From Paenibacillus sp. FSL H7-0357 (GTDB taxonomy: Bacteria > Bacillota > Bacilli > Paenibacillales > Paenibacillaceae): a stretch of 64,000 nt of DNA. Below the pieces are notes generated by a model. It was not told the origin of the DNA. It saw only the letters and a program-made list of their open reading frames with translations, and ran no database searches. The DNA is taken from NCBI RefSeq assembly GCF_000758525.1, contig NZ_CP009241.1:558001-622000 (forward strand), written 5' to 3'. The position numbers and the translations under genes were made by a program. This document shows, piece by piece, positions 33,402-42,250 of this stretch; position 1 is the first letter of the stretch; each line of letters begins with the position of its first letter.

Positions 33402-33431
33402 GTTGACGGGTCAACCATATCGGTGTAAACT
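33402..33431. promoter_or_regulatory. Divergent promoter region with MarR-type dyad
   Basis: A perfect dyad GTTGAC-GG-GTCAAC (33402-33415) covers the -35 boxes of both directions: rightward TTGACG-N17-TAAACT, leftward TTGACC. The MarR protein encoded next is the candidate ligand. Confidence 0.6.
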
Positions 33432-33548
33432 GATTTTTATCAAAAGGATTTTGCGCAATATATTTGCGTTAGTGTATTCTTTTTGAAGCCAGTTTTGCAC
33501 AAAGCAATCCACAATAGTGGAGCTTATAAAACTTTAAGGGGGTTAATT

Positions 33549-33980
33549 TTGACTGAACATCTGCCTGAGGAAGAAGAGCAAATATTAGAACTGCTGCAGG
33601 CGCTTAACAAGGGAATCAGCCCCAAGTTTGAACGTTGTGCAGGCATCAGCCCTACGCGGCTCCGCCTGCTTCACGAGCTGTTTCAGGTTGCAGAAATTAG
33701 CCAGATTTCGCTGCAAAAGGAAGTCGACATTGATGCTGCAGCTGTCACCCGCCATTTGAAGGGGCTGGAGGATAACGGCATGATCTCCCGCCGCAACAAT
33801 CCTGCCGACAACAGGGTGACTTTGGTCTCGCTCACTGAACAAGGACGGGAGAAAATCCTCTCCTACAAGGAGGAGAAGATCCGGTTCCTCCGCTCATTGC
33901 TCACCGGATTTGAAGGGCAGGAGCTCAAAGTGCTTATAGATATGCTTACCCGGCTGCAGCAAAACATCGATTTACTGTAG
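33549..33980 (+). CDS. MarR family transcriptional regulator
   Basis: A 143-residue winged-helix repressor with LLHELFQVAEISQISLQ, DIDAAAVTRHLKGLEDNGMI and RRNNPADNRVTLVSLTEQG (wing). A single cysteine in KFERCAGISPTRLRLL could sense electrophiles, as in one-Cys MarR proteins. The TTG at 33549 fits the AAGGGGG site. It is followed by nitroreductase and monooxygenase genes, a set like the MhqR-regulated quinone-detoxification genes of B. subtilis; that is an inference. Confidence 0.9.
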   Translation: MTEHLPEEEEQILELLQALNKGISPKFERCAGISPTRLRLLHELFQVAEISQISLQKEVDIDAAAVTRHLKGLEDNGMISRRNNPADNRVTLVSLTEQGREKILSYKEEKIRFLRSLLTGFEGQELKVLIDMLTRLQQNIDLL

Positions 33981-34018
33981 CCTGACTTATATACCAATTA
34001 TAAAGGAGATTATTACAA

Positions 34019-34654
34019 ATGAATGCTACCAGAACCAACGATTTCAATTCTATTATTACAGGCCGCCGCTCGGTCCGCAAATATGATACCTCTGTCAAAA
34101 TCAGCAAAGAGGAAATGACCGAGATTCTAACTGAGACTACACTGGCTCCTTCCTCGGTCAACATGCAGCCTTGGCGCTTCCTCGTGATCGAAAGTGCGGA
34201 AGGCAAAGCCAAATTGGGTCCTATCGCCCGCTTCAATCAGGTGCAGGTAGAAACCTCCGCAGCAGTTATTGCCGTATTCGGCGACTTGAACAATTTTGAT
34301 TATGCTGAACAGATTTACGGTACAGCTGTTGAGCGCGGACTCATGCCTCAGGATGTGAAAGAGAACCAATTAACCCGTCTGGCCAGCCATTTCGCAACAC
34401 TGCCAGCAGATGTGAACAGAGAGACTGTGATGATTGACGGCGCATTGGCTTCCATGCAGCTGATGCTGGTTGCCCGTGCCCACGGCTATGATACAAACCC
34501 TATCGGCGGATTCGAAAAGGATCAAATTGCTGAAGTCTTCGGCATGGACAAAGACCGTTACATCCCGGTTATGCTGATTTCGATTGGCAAAGCGGATGGA
34601 GAAGGATACGCATCCGTCCGTCTGCCGATTGACACTATTGCTGAGTGGAAATAA
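34019..34654 (+). CDS. Nitroreductase family protein
   Basis: A 211-residue FMN-dependent nitroreductase fold: GRRSVRKYDTSVKI (N-terminal FMN-binding Arg), LAPSSVNMQPWRF, AAVIAVFGD, and SMQLMLVARAHGYDTNPIGG, ending with PVMLISIGKADG. Enzymes of this type reduce quinones or nitroaromatics using NAD(P)H. It sits 38 bases after the marR gene and 65 before a monooxygenase gene, suggesting a MarR-controlled detoxification operon. AAAGGAG precedes the ATG. Confidence 0.92.
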   Translation: MNATRTNDFNSIITGRRSVRKYDTSVKISKEEMTEILTETTLAPSSVNMQPWRFLVIESAEGKAKLGPIARFNQVQVETSAAVIAVFGDLNNFDYAEQIYGTAVERGLMPQDVKENQLTRLASHFATLPADVNRETVMIDGALASMQLMLVARAHGYDTNPIGGFEKDQIAEVFGMDKDRYIPVMLISIGKADGEGYASVRLPIDTIAEWK

Positions 34655-34719
34655 GAGCATAAGCTCCCGAATTCAGTTACGAAGTTCATTCTGACAAAAC
34701 CATTTGGAGGAACAAAACT

Positions 34720-35016
34720 ATGATCATTATCCACGCTTTAATGCAAGTGAACCCCGAACGTGAGGAGCAGTTCCTGGCTGAAGCTAAGACGTTGCTTGCA
34801 GCAACCCATGAGGAAGAGGGCAACCTCTCTTATGAGCTGTACAAGCACGCCGCGCAAGAGAATGTATATATTATGGTCGAAACCTGGCGCGATGCAGCTG
34901 CTGTAGGCAGCCATAACACAAGCCCGCATTTCACGGGATTTGCCGCTAAGGCAGGCGAGTTTCTGACTGCGCCGCTGGATGTGAAGGTATACAACGGCGA
35001 GCTGTTGCAGCAATAA
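34720..35016 (+). CDS. Antibiotic biosynthesis monooxygenase (ABM) domain protein
   Basis: A 98-residue ferredoxin-like ABM domain: MIIIHALMQVNPEREEQFL, EEGNLSYELYKHAAQENVYIMVETWRD, SPHFTGFAAKAGEFL. Small ABM proteins act as quinol monooxygenases (YgiN-like) or heme-degrading enzymes. The downstream position after MarR and nitroreductase genes favours a quinone-related role. The ATG follows TTGGAGG. Confidence 0.88.
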   Translation: MIIIHALMQVNPEREEQFLAEAKTLLAATHEEEGNLSYELYKHAAQENVYIMVETWRDAAAVGSHNTSPHFTGFAAKAGEFLTAPLDVKVYNGELLQQ

Positions 35017-35044
35017 GGGCAATGTAACAAGTGGGGAGGGATAG

Positions 35045-35521
35045 GGAATCGTTCATGCAAAGGATGTTCTGGCCAATCAGTTACTAGCCAATGCCAATGA
35101 TCCAAGCTGGTATTCTCCGTTCGCGCAGGCGGTAGAGGGTTTAGCAGAGGAAGAAGCCTTTTGGAAGCTTGACGGGAACAGCAACAGTATCGCTGAAATT
35201 ACGCAGCATCTGCTGTATTGGAACAATGCCTGGCAAACCAGATACCATCTGGGCCGGGTAGATGCTGTCCCTCCGATTGAGGATAACAACAGCAGTTTTG
35301 TCATACCGGAGGGCACAGCCTTTGATCAGTTGAGAACGAAGCTGCTGGAGGTGCTGCTTGGTTGGCAGCCGCTGCTGCAGGAAGACAGACTTGAGGCAAA
35401 AGTGGCAGGGTTTCCTGTGCCAGCGGAATGGTGGGAGATTATCAGCAACGCGGCAATGCACAATGCCTATCACATTGGTCAAATCGTTTTTGTCCGAAAG
35501 CTTATTGGCAGCAGGGAATAA
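35045..35521 (+). pseudogene. DinB family gene without a recognisable start codon
   Basis: From 35045 an open frame of 158 codons encodes a DinB/YfiT-type four-helix protein: HAKDVLANQLLANANDPSWY, GNSNSIAEITQHLLYWNNAW, and AEWWEIISNAAMHNAYHIGQ (metal-site His). The frame begins with TAG at 35042 and no ATG, GTG or TTG occurs before the conserved N-terminus. A good GGGAGGGA site lies just upstream. Removing one A at 35043 would create ATG GGA ATC, so a one-base insertion or a sequencing error probably destroyed the start. A TTG at 35330 would give only a 63-residue fragment. Confidence 0.7.
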
Positions 35522-35535
35522 CTGTAGCCAGGAAG

Positions 35536-35572
35536 AAAAGAGCACTCCATCCACCAGGAGGCTCTTTTTTTT
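35536..35572 (+). terminator. Terminator after the DinB frame
   Basis: AAGAGC and CTCC arms pair with GGAG and GCTCTT around an ATCCACCA loop, followed by eight T. Confidence 0.8.
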
Positions 35573-35627
35573 GTATTATAATATGAATGACGATTACAGC
35601 AAGTAACCTCTGAGGAAAGGGTGACCA

Positions 35628-36806
35628 TTGCCAGTGAATATTTTTGAGCCTTCCGATGTGCTGAATGCTTTGCCCAAGCAGTTTTTCGCTGCGCTGGTTG
35701 CCAAGGCCGGCCTTGTCGCCGCCGCAGGACATGATGTGATCCATCTTGGACAGGGGAATCCTGATATGCCTACACCGGCCCACATTGTAGAAGCACTGCA
35801 GGCGGCAGCGGCTAACCCGCTGAACCACAGGTATCCGCCGTTTCGCGGCCACAGCTATCTCAAGGAAGCTGCAGCCAGATTTTATAAGCGGGAGTACGGA
35901 GTGGAGCTGGATCCGCAGCAGGAGATCGCCATTCTGTTCGGCGGAAAAACCGGGCTGGTTGAAGTGGTGCAGTGTCTCCTCAATCCGGGGGATATAGCAC
36001 TTGTGCCGGATCCCGGATATCCTGATTACTGGTCAGGCATCGAGCTGGCCCGGGCGGTCATGGAGAAGATGCCGTTGACTGCGGAACATGGATTTCTGCC
36101 CGTTTACGGGGACATCAGCCCGGAGCTAGCCGCTAAGGCCAAGCTGATGTTCCTCAATTATCCGAACAATCCTACCGGTGCGGTAGCTACGGAGGATTTT
36201 TTCGAGCAGACCGTGAGCTTCGCGGCAGAACACAGGATTTGTGTTGTGCATGATTTCGCTTATGCTGCCATCGGGTATGATGGACAGAAGCCGCGCAGCT
36301 ACCTGCAGACGCCGGGGGCCAAGGAGAACGGCATTGAGATCTATACTTTGTCAAAAACCTATAATATGGCTGGCTGGCGTGTGGCTTTTGCTGCCGGTAA
36401 CGCCAGCGTTATCGAGAGTCTGAACATCTTGCAGGATCATATGTACGTGAGCCTGTTCGGGGCAGTGCAGGAAGCAGCTGCGGCTGCGCTGCTGGGACCA
36501 CAGGATGCTGTCCGGGATAATCTGGACCGCTACGAGTCGCGGCGCAACCTCTTAATCGGCGGCTTGCGGAAGATTGGCTGGAAGGTGGAGGCGCCTAAGG
36601 GCTCGTTTTTTGCCTGGCTGCCGGTTCCGGAAGGCTATACCTCACAGAGTTTTGCCGATTTGCTGCTGGAGAAGGCGCATGTGGTGGTAGCTCCCGGTAT
36701 TGGTTTTGGCGCTTATGGCGAAGGTTATGTGCGGGTTGGGCTGGTGAGCGATGAAGCACGGCTTGCAGAAGCGGTGGAACGGATAGCGGGACTGAAGCTT
36801 TTTTGA
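35628..36806 (+). CDS. Class I/II aminotransferase (MtnE-like)
   Basis: A 392-residue PLP enzyme: LPKQFFAALVAKAG and HLGQGNPDMPTPAHIV at the N-terminus, LNYPNNPTGAV, YTLSKTYNMAGWRVAF (PLP lysine), and the C-terminal domain. The N-terminal lines are typical of MtnE (methionine salvage transaminase, glutamine-ketomethylthiobutyrate) and YugH. No other mtn gene is adjacent, so the assignment stays broad. The TTG at 35628 follows GAGGAAAGGG. Length as expected. Confidence 0.88.
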   Translation: MPVNIFEPSDVLNALPKQFFAALVAKAGLVAAAGHDVIHLGQGNPDMPTPAHIVEALQAAAANPLNHRYPPFRGHSYLKEAAARFYKREYGVELDPQQEIAILFGGKTGLVEVVQCLLNPGDIALVPDPGYPDYWSGIELARAVMEKMPLTAEHGFLPVYGDISPELAAKAKLMFLNYPNNPTGAVATEDFFEQTVSFAAEHRICVVHDFAYAAIGYDGQKPRSYLQTPGAKENGIEIYTLSKTYNMAGWRVAFAAGNASVIESLNILQDHMYVSLFGAVQEAAAAALLGPQDAVRDNLDRYESRRNLLIGGLRKIGWKVEAPKGSFFAWLPVPEGYTSQSFADLLLEKAHVVVAPGIGFGAYGEGYVRVGLVSDEARLAEAVERIAGLKLF

Positions 36807-36977
36807 TCCGGTTTATCCATAACGATTAGAGGGATGATATGAGGCGATTTTGTATGAGGCATTTGCGTGTGCGGGTAGCGGCTGTTTATAAGTAAATCCT
36901 GAGGGGTATCTAACCTTAGCCCGATCAGAGACCTATGTGCACCTGAGAGGAAGGGCAGTGGAATGGAGGATTTACAT

Positions 36978-38576
36978 ATGAACAACAAACTTCCGCAAGC
37001 GGAATGGGATAACAGGGTAGAGCAGGATATCATAAACGTTGTGAATTATTATTTATCGGGTGGCTCCCTGAAGGCTGCAAAGGAAATGGACAAGGCCCAG
37101 GAGCTGCTTGCCGATGTATTGAATGGCCGGGAGGCGCGTGCGCACCGGCAGGCTCTCGGCGGAGTGATTACAGAGATTAGCCAGCTGTCCGGCATGCCGG
37201 GTTTCAGCGGGGAGCTGCTTGAACGGCTTGCGCTTGAAGTCAGCGGACTGGACTCAGACAAGCTTCGAATATTGGCTCCGCAGACGACACGTCATAACCG
37301 GGTAGACCCTTATGTGAACGGACCGCAGTGCCTGGAAATGATCCTTGAGGAAATCGGGAAGGCGCGCCGTTATATTCATCTGTCCATAATGCTGTTCTTT
37401 AACGACCATTCGGGAAATCTGATAGCGGCAGCGCTGCTGCAGGCACTGAAACGGGGTGTCGAAGTCCGCATCATGGTAAATTATACGGTTACCGCACTTG
37501 GCTATGGGATGAATCTCGAGGTGGGTAAGTTCTCCAAGATCTCTACGATGCTGGAGAATGAAGGGGCCAGGCTGCTCGATACGTTCAACTCCTATTATTC
37601 TGCGGCAGAATGGAGTGAGAAACGGGCGGAGCTGAAGTCCGGAGGGGTATCCGAAAGTATTCTCTTCCTGCAGGATAAGGTACAGGAGGACGTGGAGATC
37701 ACAGGACTCAATGTCATTGACCACCGGAAATTCATGGTCATTGACGGGATTACTTCGATTGTCGGCAGCCTGAACTTCGGGGATCAATATACGTATCAGA
37801 CGCCGATAGAGGCCTCTTCACCGGTAGAAGTAGACGGCCGGCCGATGGGTATTCCAAGCGGTGAGGAGGAGTGGCATGATGGCTGCTTCCGGATTCAGGG
37901 CGCGGCGGCGTTGCCGCTGAATGCTGTTTTTCAATCAAGATGGCTGTTGCTTGGGGGCGATCATTTTGATCTGGAAGATGACTTCTACCATCCTGATACA
38001 AATTATGCATTCGGTGAGGAGGAGTGTACGCTCTTCGTGAGTTTTCCGGGCAACCCCGTTAATCTGATCCAGCAATATTATTTGGATTTAATTACTTATG
38101 CAGCCGAGGAGACGGTGATCGTGAACCCCTATCTGATTGATCAGGCCTTCTGGGACCGGCTGGGTGAGCTTGGCCCGGACTGTTCCTGCCATCTGGCCAT
38201 ATGCAATCCGCTGGAAGTCAATGACCACCCGACGAACCGGGCGGCTGTGCGCAGCAATATGTATGAGCCTTTTCTTAACGGCGTTTCTTTTTATGACTAC
38301 AGCTTTACGGGGCGTTTCTCCCACTGGAAAATCACCTACGACCACAGGTCGCGGGCCGTTTTTCACGGCTCCTACAATATCAATGAAAGAAGCGCCTGCC
38401 ATGACTTTGAGCTGGGACTGCTGGTCAAGGGGGAAGGATTCGCGAAAAGGATCAAATCCATGATTGATTATGACCTTGGCGTTTCGAAAAAGATCAGCGA
38501 CAAGAAGGAGTTCTTTAAGCATCCGTGGATGCATCCCAGCACTTATCTAAATAAGGCAACCCAGAACTACACCTGA
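36978..38576 (+). CDS. Phospholipase D-like / cardiolipin synthase-type protein
   Basis: A 532-residue protein with two HKD motifs: IDHRKFMVIDGITSIVGSLN near residue 255 and HWKITYDHRSRAVFHGSYNI near residue 455, giving a full PLD active site. A helical N-terminal domain of about 100 residues precedes it, and no transmembrane helices are obvious, unlike classical cardiolipin synthase. It may be a phosphatidyltransferase or nuclease. The ATG at 36978 fits GGAGG eight bases upstream; the in-frame ATG at 36963 also has a weaker site. Confidence 0.85.
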   Translation: MNNKLPQAEWDNRVEQDIINVVNYYLSGGSLKAAKEMDKAQELLADVLNGREARAHRQALGGVITEISQLSGMPGFSGELLERLALEVSGLDSDKLRILAPQTTRHNRVDPYVNGPQCLEMILEEIGKARRYIHLSIMLFFNDHSGNLIAAALLQALKRGVEVRIMVNYTVTALGYGMNLEVGKFSKISTMLENEGARLLDTFNSYYSAAEWSEKRAELKSGGVSESILFLQDKVQEDVEITGLNVIDHRKFMVIDGITSIVGSLNFGDQYTYQTPIEASSPVEVDGRPMGIPSGEEEWHDGCFRIQGAAALPLNAVFQSRWLLLGGDHFDLEDDFYHPDTNYAFGEEECTLFVSFPGNPVNLIQQYYLDLITYAAEETVIVNPYLIDQAFWDRLGELGPDCSCHLAICNPLEVNDHPTNRAAVRSNMYEPFLNGVSFYDYSFTGRFSHWKITYDHRSRAVFHGSYNINERSACHDFELGLLVKGEGFAKRIKSMIDYDLGVSKKISDKKEFFKHPWMHPSTYLNKATQNYT

Positions 38577-38638
38577 TCGTTAATGGGATCACTATCCTGT
38601 ATAATAAACGGTAACACTATGATGATGGAGCGGAAGAG

Positions 38639-39016
38639 ATGAACATTACAATATTGCGGAACGGCCCCCGTAAGAACGAAGTGTATTTTGCTGCGGAGTA
38701 TGGCGAGGGCAAGGGGATATGGAATGGTGATCCTGTGGAAGCGGGTGAGGAGCTTAAGGTCGAATTTGAGCTCCCCCCGCTATTTATGCGCTGGGTGGAT
38801 ATTGTGCCTGTAAGCGGCGTCGATTACGGCATCCGAATGGAAGGGGATAAGATAATCTTAACCGGGGTGCTGGAGAATATTGAGGCAGACGGAACTGGTT
38901 ATCTGCGGATTGCCGGCGACCTGATCATGTTCGAATGCCTGGGTGAGCCGATGGCGCTGGGCGGCTATGTGGAGATCCGGACCGGAGAGCTGGGGATGTA
39001 TCCCGTATTCTTGTAA
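38639..39016 (+). CDS. Hypothetical beta-rich protein
   Basis: A 125-residue acidic protein, mostly predicted beta strands, starting MNITILRNGPRKNEVYFAAE and containing KVEFELPPLFMRWVDIVPVS and YLRIAGDLIMFEC. Length and alternating pattern suggest a single soluble domain. I do not recognise a family. It is a lone gene 62 bases after the PLD-like gene with a GGAGCGG site before the ATG. Confidence 0.65.
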   Translation: MNITILRNGPRKNEVYFAAEYGEGKGIWNGDPVEAGEELKVEFELPPLFMRWVDIVPVSGVDYGIRMEGDKIILTGVLENIEADGTGYLRIAGDLIMFECLGEPMALGGYVEIRTGELGMYPVFL

Positions 39017-39135
39017 GCGGGGCGGGGTGCTGCAGCCGTATACGGCATGCAATTTACTGCCGGCATAGCCACTGCACAAGAAATGAGCTAAGATAACAAT
39101 AGATTTGAAGTAAAGCTATGAGGAGCAGAAGTCCA

Positions 39136-39462
39136 ATGAACAGCGATATTCAGCAATTTAAGACGGAATTTTTCAAGGCGCTGGCTCATCCGATGCGGAT
39201 CCGCATTCTGGAGCTGCTGAGCGAAGGCGAGAAGAATGTGAACGAACTGCAGGCGATTCTCGGCTCGGAAGGCTCCGCCGTATCCCAGCAGCTTGCTGTA
39301 CTCCGCGCCAAGAATGTAGTAGCCAGTGTAAAAGAAGGAACCACCGTCATTTATTCTCTGCGCGACCCCCTGATTAAAGACCTGCTGGCGGTAGCCAGAC
39401 AGATATTCGATAACCATCTCGTGAATGCCATTTCACTCCTGGAGGGTATCCGCAGCGAATAA
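39136..39462 (+). CDS. ArsR family regulator without cysteines
   Basis: A 108-residue ArsR-type winged helix: FFKALAHPMRIRILELLSEG, NVNELQAILGSEGSAVSQQL, VASVKEGTTVIYSLRDPLI. It contains no cysteine, so classical metal or persulfide sensing by thiols is excluded. The ATG at 39136 fits GAGGAGC; the upstream in-frame ATG at 39118 lies before that site. A gene for a SulP transporter follows after about 100 bases, and the pair is probably co-regulated. Confidence 0.9.
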   Translation: MNSDIQQFKTEFFKALAHPMRIRILELLSEGEKNVNELQAILGSEGSAVSQQLAVLRAKNVVASVKEGTTVIYSLRDPLIKDLLAVARQIFDNHLVNAISLLEGIRSE

Positions 39463-39566
39463 CCCCGGACCATCCGGGGGCGGATTTCCCGTTGACAAGA
39501 GCGGCAGGCAGGAGTAATGTTGCTCTTATATTCAAATAATCAGATATTCAAAGAAAAGAAGGTTAG

Positions 39567-41345
39567 ATGATGACAGGGTGGGGCCGCTTTAAAGGCTACA
39601 GCATTGCTTCTCTGCGCAAGGATATCATTTCAGGGACGATCGTCGGCGTTATTGCCATCCCGCTTGGGATGGCTTTTGCTATTGCCTCGGGCGTGAAGCC
39701 GGAGTACGGGATTTATACAACCATTGTCGCAGGTATACTGATCTCCTTATTCGGAGGTTCGAAATTTCAGATTGGCGGACCTACGGGAGCCTTTATACCC
39801 ATTTTGTTCGCGATTGCTATGGAGTACGGGTACGAGAACCTGCTGATTGCAGGAATGATGGCCGGAGTCATCCTCGTCGTTATGGGGCTGCTGAGGCTGG
39901 GTGTTCTGATCAAGTTTATCCCGAAGCCGGTAACCATCGGCTTTACGGCAGGGATTGCCGTCATTATCTTCAGCGGGCAGATCGCCAATTTCCTCGGCCT
40001 GAAGGATATGGAGCGGCATGAGAGCTTCGTGGACAACATGCAAGAGATCGGCCAGCATATCTCAACGGTCAATCTGTACAGTGTTCTGACAGCAGTCATT
40101 TGTCTGGCGGTTGTCATGCTCGGTATGCGTTTTGCACCCAAGGTGCCGGGATCGCTGATCGGGTTGTTGTTTGCAACGTTAGTTGCAGTGCTGTTCTTCA
40201 GCGGCAAGGTGACTACGATCGGCTCCGCATACGGCGATATTCCAAACACGCTGCCGAGTTTTCACTTTCCGGTGATCACCTGGGAGCGGATTAGGCAGCT
40301 GCTTCGTCCGGCGTTTATCATCGCCATACTGGGGGCGATTGAGTCGCTGCTGTCGGCAGTGGTAGCCGACGGGATGACTGGCAGCCGCCATAACAGCAAC
40401 CGTGAGCTGATCGGCCAGGGTATCGCGAATATAGCCGCACCTATGTTTGGCGGAATCCCGGCCACAGGTGCTATTGCCAGAACCGCCACCAACATTCGCA
40501 GCGGGGCCGCATCCCCGCTGTCGGGAGTGATTCACGGTGTCGTAGTGTTCCTTATTCTTCTGCTGTTTGCGCCTTATGCTTCCAGCATTCCGCTTGCGGC
40601 CATGGCGCCAATCCTGATGGTGGTCGCCTGGAATATGAGCGAACGCAAGGAATTTCTGCATCTGCTGAAGCTCAAAACCGGGGATTCTCTGGTGTTGTTC
40701 CTTACCTTCCTCTTAACGATATTTGCGGATTTAACGATTGCGGTAGAGGCCGGGCTGGTGCTTGCCGTAATCCTGTTTGTGAAACGGATGGGTGAAGGGC
40801 ATCTCGTATCTAAGGTGCTGCCCGACCCCTCATCGGTCAAGGTAGAGGCGCACATGGTAACGGAGAACCATGATTGCCCGCAAATCGGAATTTATAATGT
40901 GGAAGGCCCGCTGTTTTTTGGAGCAGCCTACAGATTCGAGTCAACGATGCCGGAGCTTGGACCGGACCTTGCAAAAATTATATTGCTGCGTATGGGCAAG
41001 GTGCCGTTTATGGATACCACCGGGGAGGCCAATCTGTCTGGGCTGGTGAAGCAGCTGCAGGCAGACGGAGGAAGGCTGATGATCTCCGGCATTCAGCCGC
41101 AGCCGCTTGATCTGCTGAAGAAGACGGGACTGTACGATAGAATTGGGGCCGCGCAGTTTTATGACCATACTGGAGAAGCGATCAATGAAGCGCTGGAACT
41201 GATCAATCCGGGCCGCTGCGCCGGCTGCAGGCATGGGGCATTCCGGGAATGCGGCGCGTTGTGCGGTCTTGAAGAATCGCCGGGCCGCAGCGTCTTTAGA
41301 GCCCGCAAACCGGCAGTGGCGGGTAAACTGGGCAGCGAAGTTTAA
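39567..41345 (+). CDS. SulP family anion transporter with STAS domain and Cys-rich tail
   Basis: A 592-residue SLC26/SulP transporter: about 12 helices from GVIAIPLGMAFAIASGV, with GGSKFQIGGPTGAFIPI and GGIPATGAIARTATNIRSG, then a cytoplasmic STAS domain (residues about 430-540, MDTTGEANLSGLV). Substrates in the family are sulfate, bicarbonate and dicarboxylates. After the STAS domain a tail holds a C-x2-C-x7-C-x3-C cluster (residues about 551-566), not usual for the family. The ArsR gene upstream suggests regulated expression. The start ATG is after AGAAGG. Confidence 0.92.
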   Translation: MMTGWGRFKGYSIASLRKDIISGTIVGVIAIPLGMAFAIASGVKPEYGIYTTIVAGILISLFGGSKFQIGGPTGAFIPILFAIAMEYGYENLLIAGMMAGVILVVMGLLRLGVLIKFIPKPVTIGFTAGIAVIIFSGQIANFLGLKDMERHESFVDNMQEIGQHISTVNLYSVLTAVICLAVVMLGMRFAPKVPGSLIGLLFATLVAVLFFSGKVTTIGSAYGDIPNTLPSFHFPVITWERIRQLLRPAFIIAILGAIESLLSAVVADGMTGSRHNSNRELIGQGIANIAAPMFGGIPATGAIARTATNIRSGAASPLSGVIHGVVVFLILLLFAPYASSIPLAAMAPILMVVAWNMSERKEFLHLLKLKTGDSLVLFLTFLLTIFADLTIAVEAGLVLAVILFVKRMGEGHLVSKVLPDPSSVKVEAHMVTENHDCPQIGIYNVEGPLFFGAAYRFESTMPELGPDLAKIILLRMGKVPFMDTTGEANLSGLVKQLQADGGRLMISGIQPQPLDLLKKTGLYDRIGAAQFYDHTGEAINEALELINPGRCAGCRHGAFRECGALCGLEESPGRSVFRARKPAVAGKLGSEV

Positions 41346-41402
41346 GCACGCACTGCCGAACCAGCGGGAACAGCATGGGCCCATCCCTGTGTTGCTAAAT
41401 TT

Positions 41403-41455
41403 CATTATAATATAACAGCCCGGGTGCATTTTGCCCGGGCTGTTATATTATAATG
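41403..41455. terminator. Perfect 22-bp hairpin after sulP
   Basis: Arms 41403-41424 and 41434-41455 are exact reverse complements, with CAGCCCGGG at the loop side and AT-rich bases, around a nine-base loop. There is no long T run after it, but the AT outer stem gives a bidirectional terminator-like structure. Confidence 0.7.
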
Positions 41456-41548
41456 GACTAATGACTGCCAGATTTGTACAATTACCGTAATGAATCTGTT
41501 CTATACTGGAACAGATCTCACTACGATTGATAAGGAGACCGCACCCTA

Positions 41549-42250
41549 ATGAAGGAATTGAATTATCCTAAAGTATTCATGCTTTTGGCAGGACTGTCAC
41601 TGGCGACGCTGGCTGTCTACCGTGTGGTTTCGCTGCGGACCGATACGTTTTTTGCTTTTTTGCTCTGGAACTTCTTTCTGGCCTGGATTCCCTTTTTATT
41701 CTCCATGGCCGCTTACGGCCTGGATAAGCGTAAGGTTTCCGGGCTGTTGCTGCTGCCGCTTGGCATAGCATGGCTGCTGTTTTTTCCGAATGCGCCCTAC
41801 CTGATGACCGACCTGCTGCATTTGACGATCAGAAAAAACATATATTTCGTAGACGGAGTTGTTCAGAGCCGGTATTGGTACGATTTAATCACCTTACTGC
41901 TGTTCACCTGGAGTGGCTGGCTGACCGGTTTTTTCTCCCTGTACCAATTTCAAAGCGTCATCTTCCGCAGAAGCAATCTGCTGCTCTCCTGGATTTTTGT
42001 CCTCGCGGCCTGTGCGCTGGGCGGATATGGCGTATTGCTCGGCCGGGTATACCGGCTCAACAGCTGGGATGTTCTGACCGACCGGCATCAGCTCTACCAG
42101 CTGGTGGTTGACAGCCTGAACCGGCAATCGCTCTTCTTCAGCCTGTTCGTCGCAGCTGTTCTGCTGGTCATCTATGCTACGCTGTATTTCCTGCTGAATG
42201 GACTGGGCACAGGGAGTGTGCAGGCTTATTCCAAAGGCGGAAAAAGATAA
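41549..42250 (+). CDS. DUF1361 membrane protein
   Basis: A 233-residue protein with about seven hydrophobic helices, showing LLPLGIAWLLFFPNAPYLMTD and YDLITLLLFTWSGWLTG, which are typical of DUF1361 (unknown function). The ATG follows AAGGAG. Its last 25 bases overlap the end of the leftward alkyltransferase-like gene, a convergent overlap. No neighbour suggests a role. Confidence 0.82.
   Translation: MKELNYPKVFMLLAGLSLATLAVYRVVSLRTDTFFAFLLWNFFLAWIPFLFSMAAYGLDKRKVSGLLLLPLGIAWLLFFPNAPYLMTDLLHLTIRKNIYFVDGVVQSRYWYDLITLLLFTWSGWLTGFFSLYQFQSVIFRRSNLLLSWIFVLAACALGGYGVLLGRVYRLNSWDVLTDRHQLYQLVVDSLNRQSLFFSLFVAAVLLVIYATLYFLLNGLGTGSVQAYSKGGKR

Noticed and set aside
36839..36895. 18-codon Arg-rich frame (MRRFCMRH start)
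   Set aside because: It has a GAGGGATGAT site, but it is short, has no neighbour partner and looks like chance.
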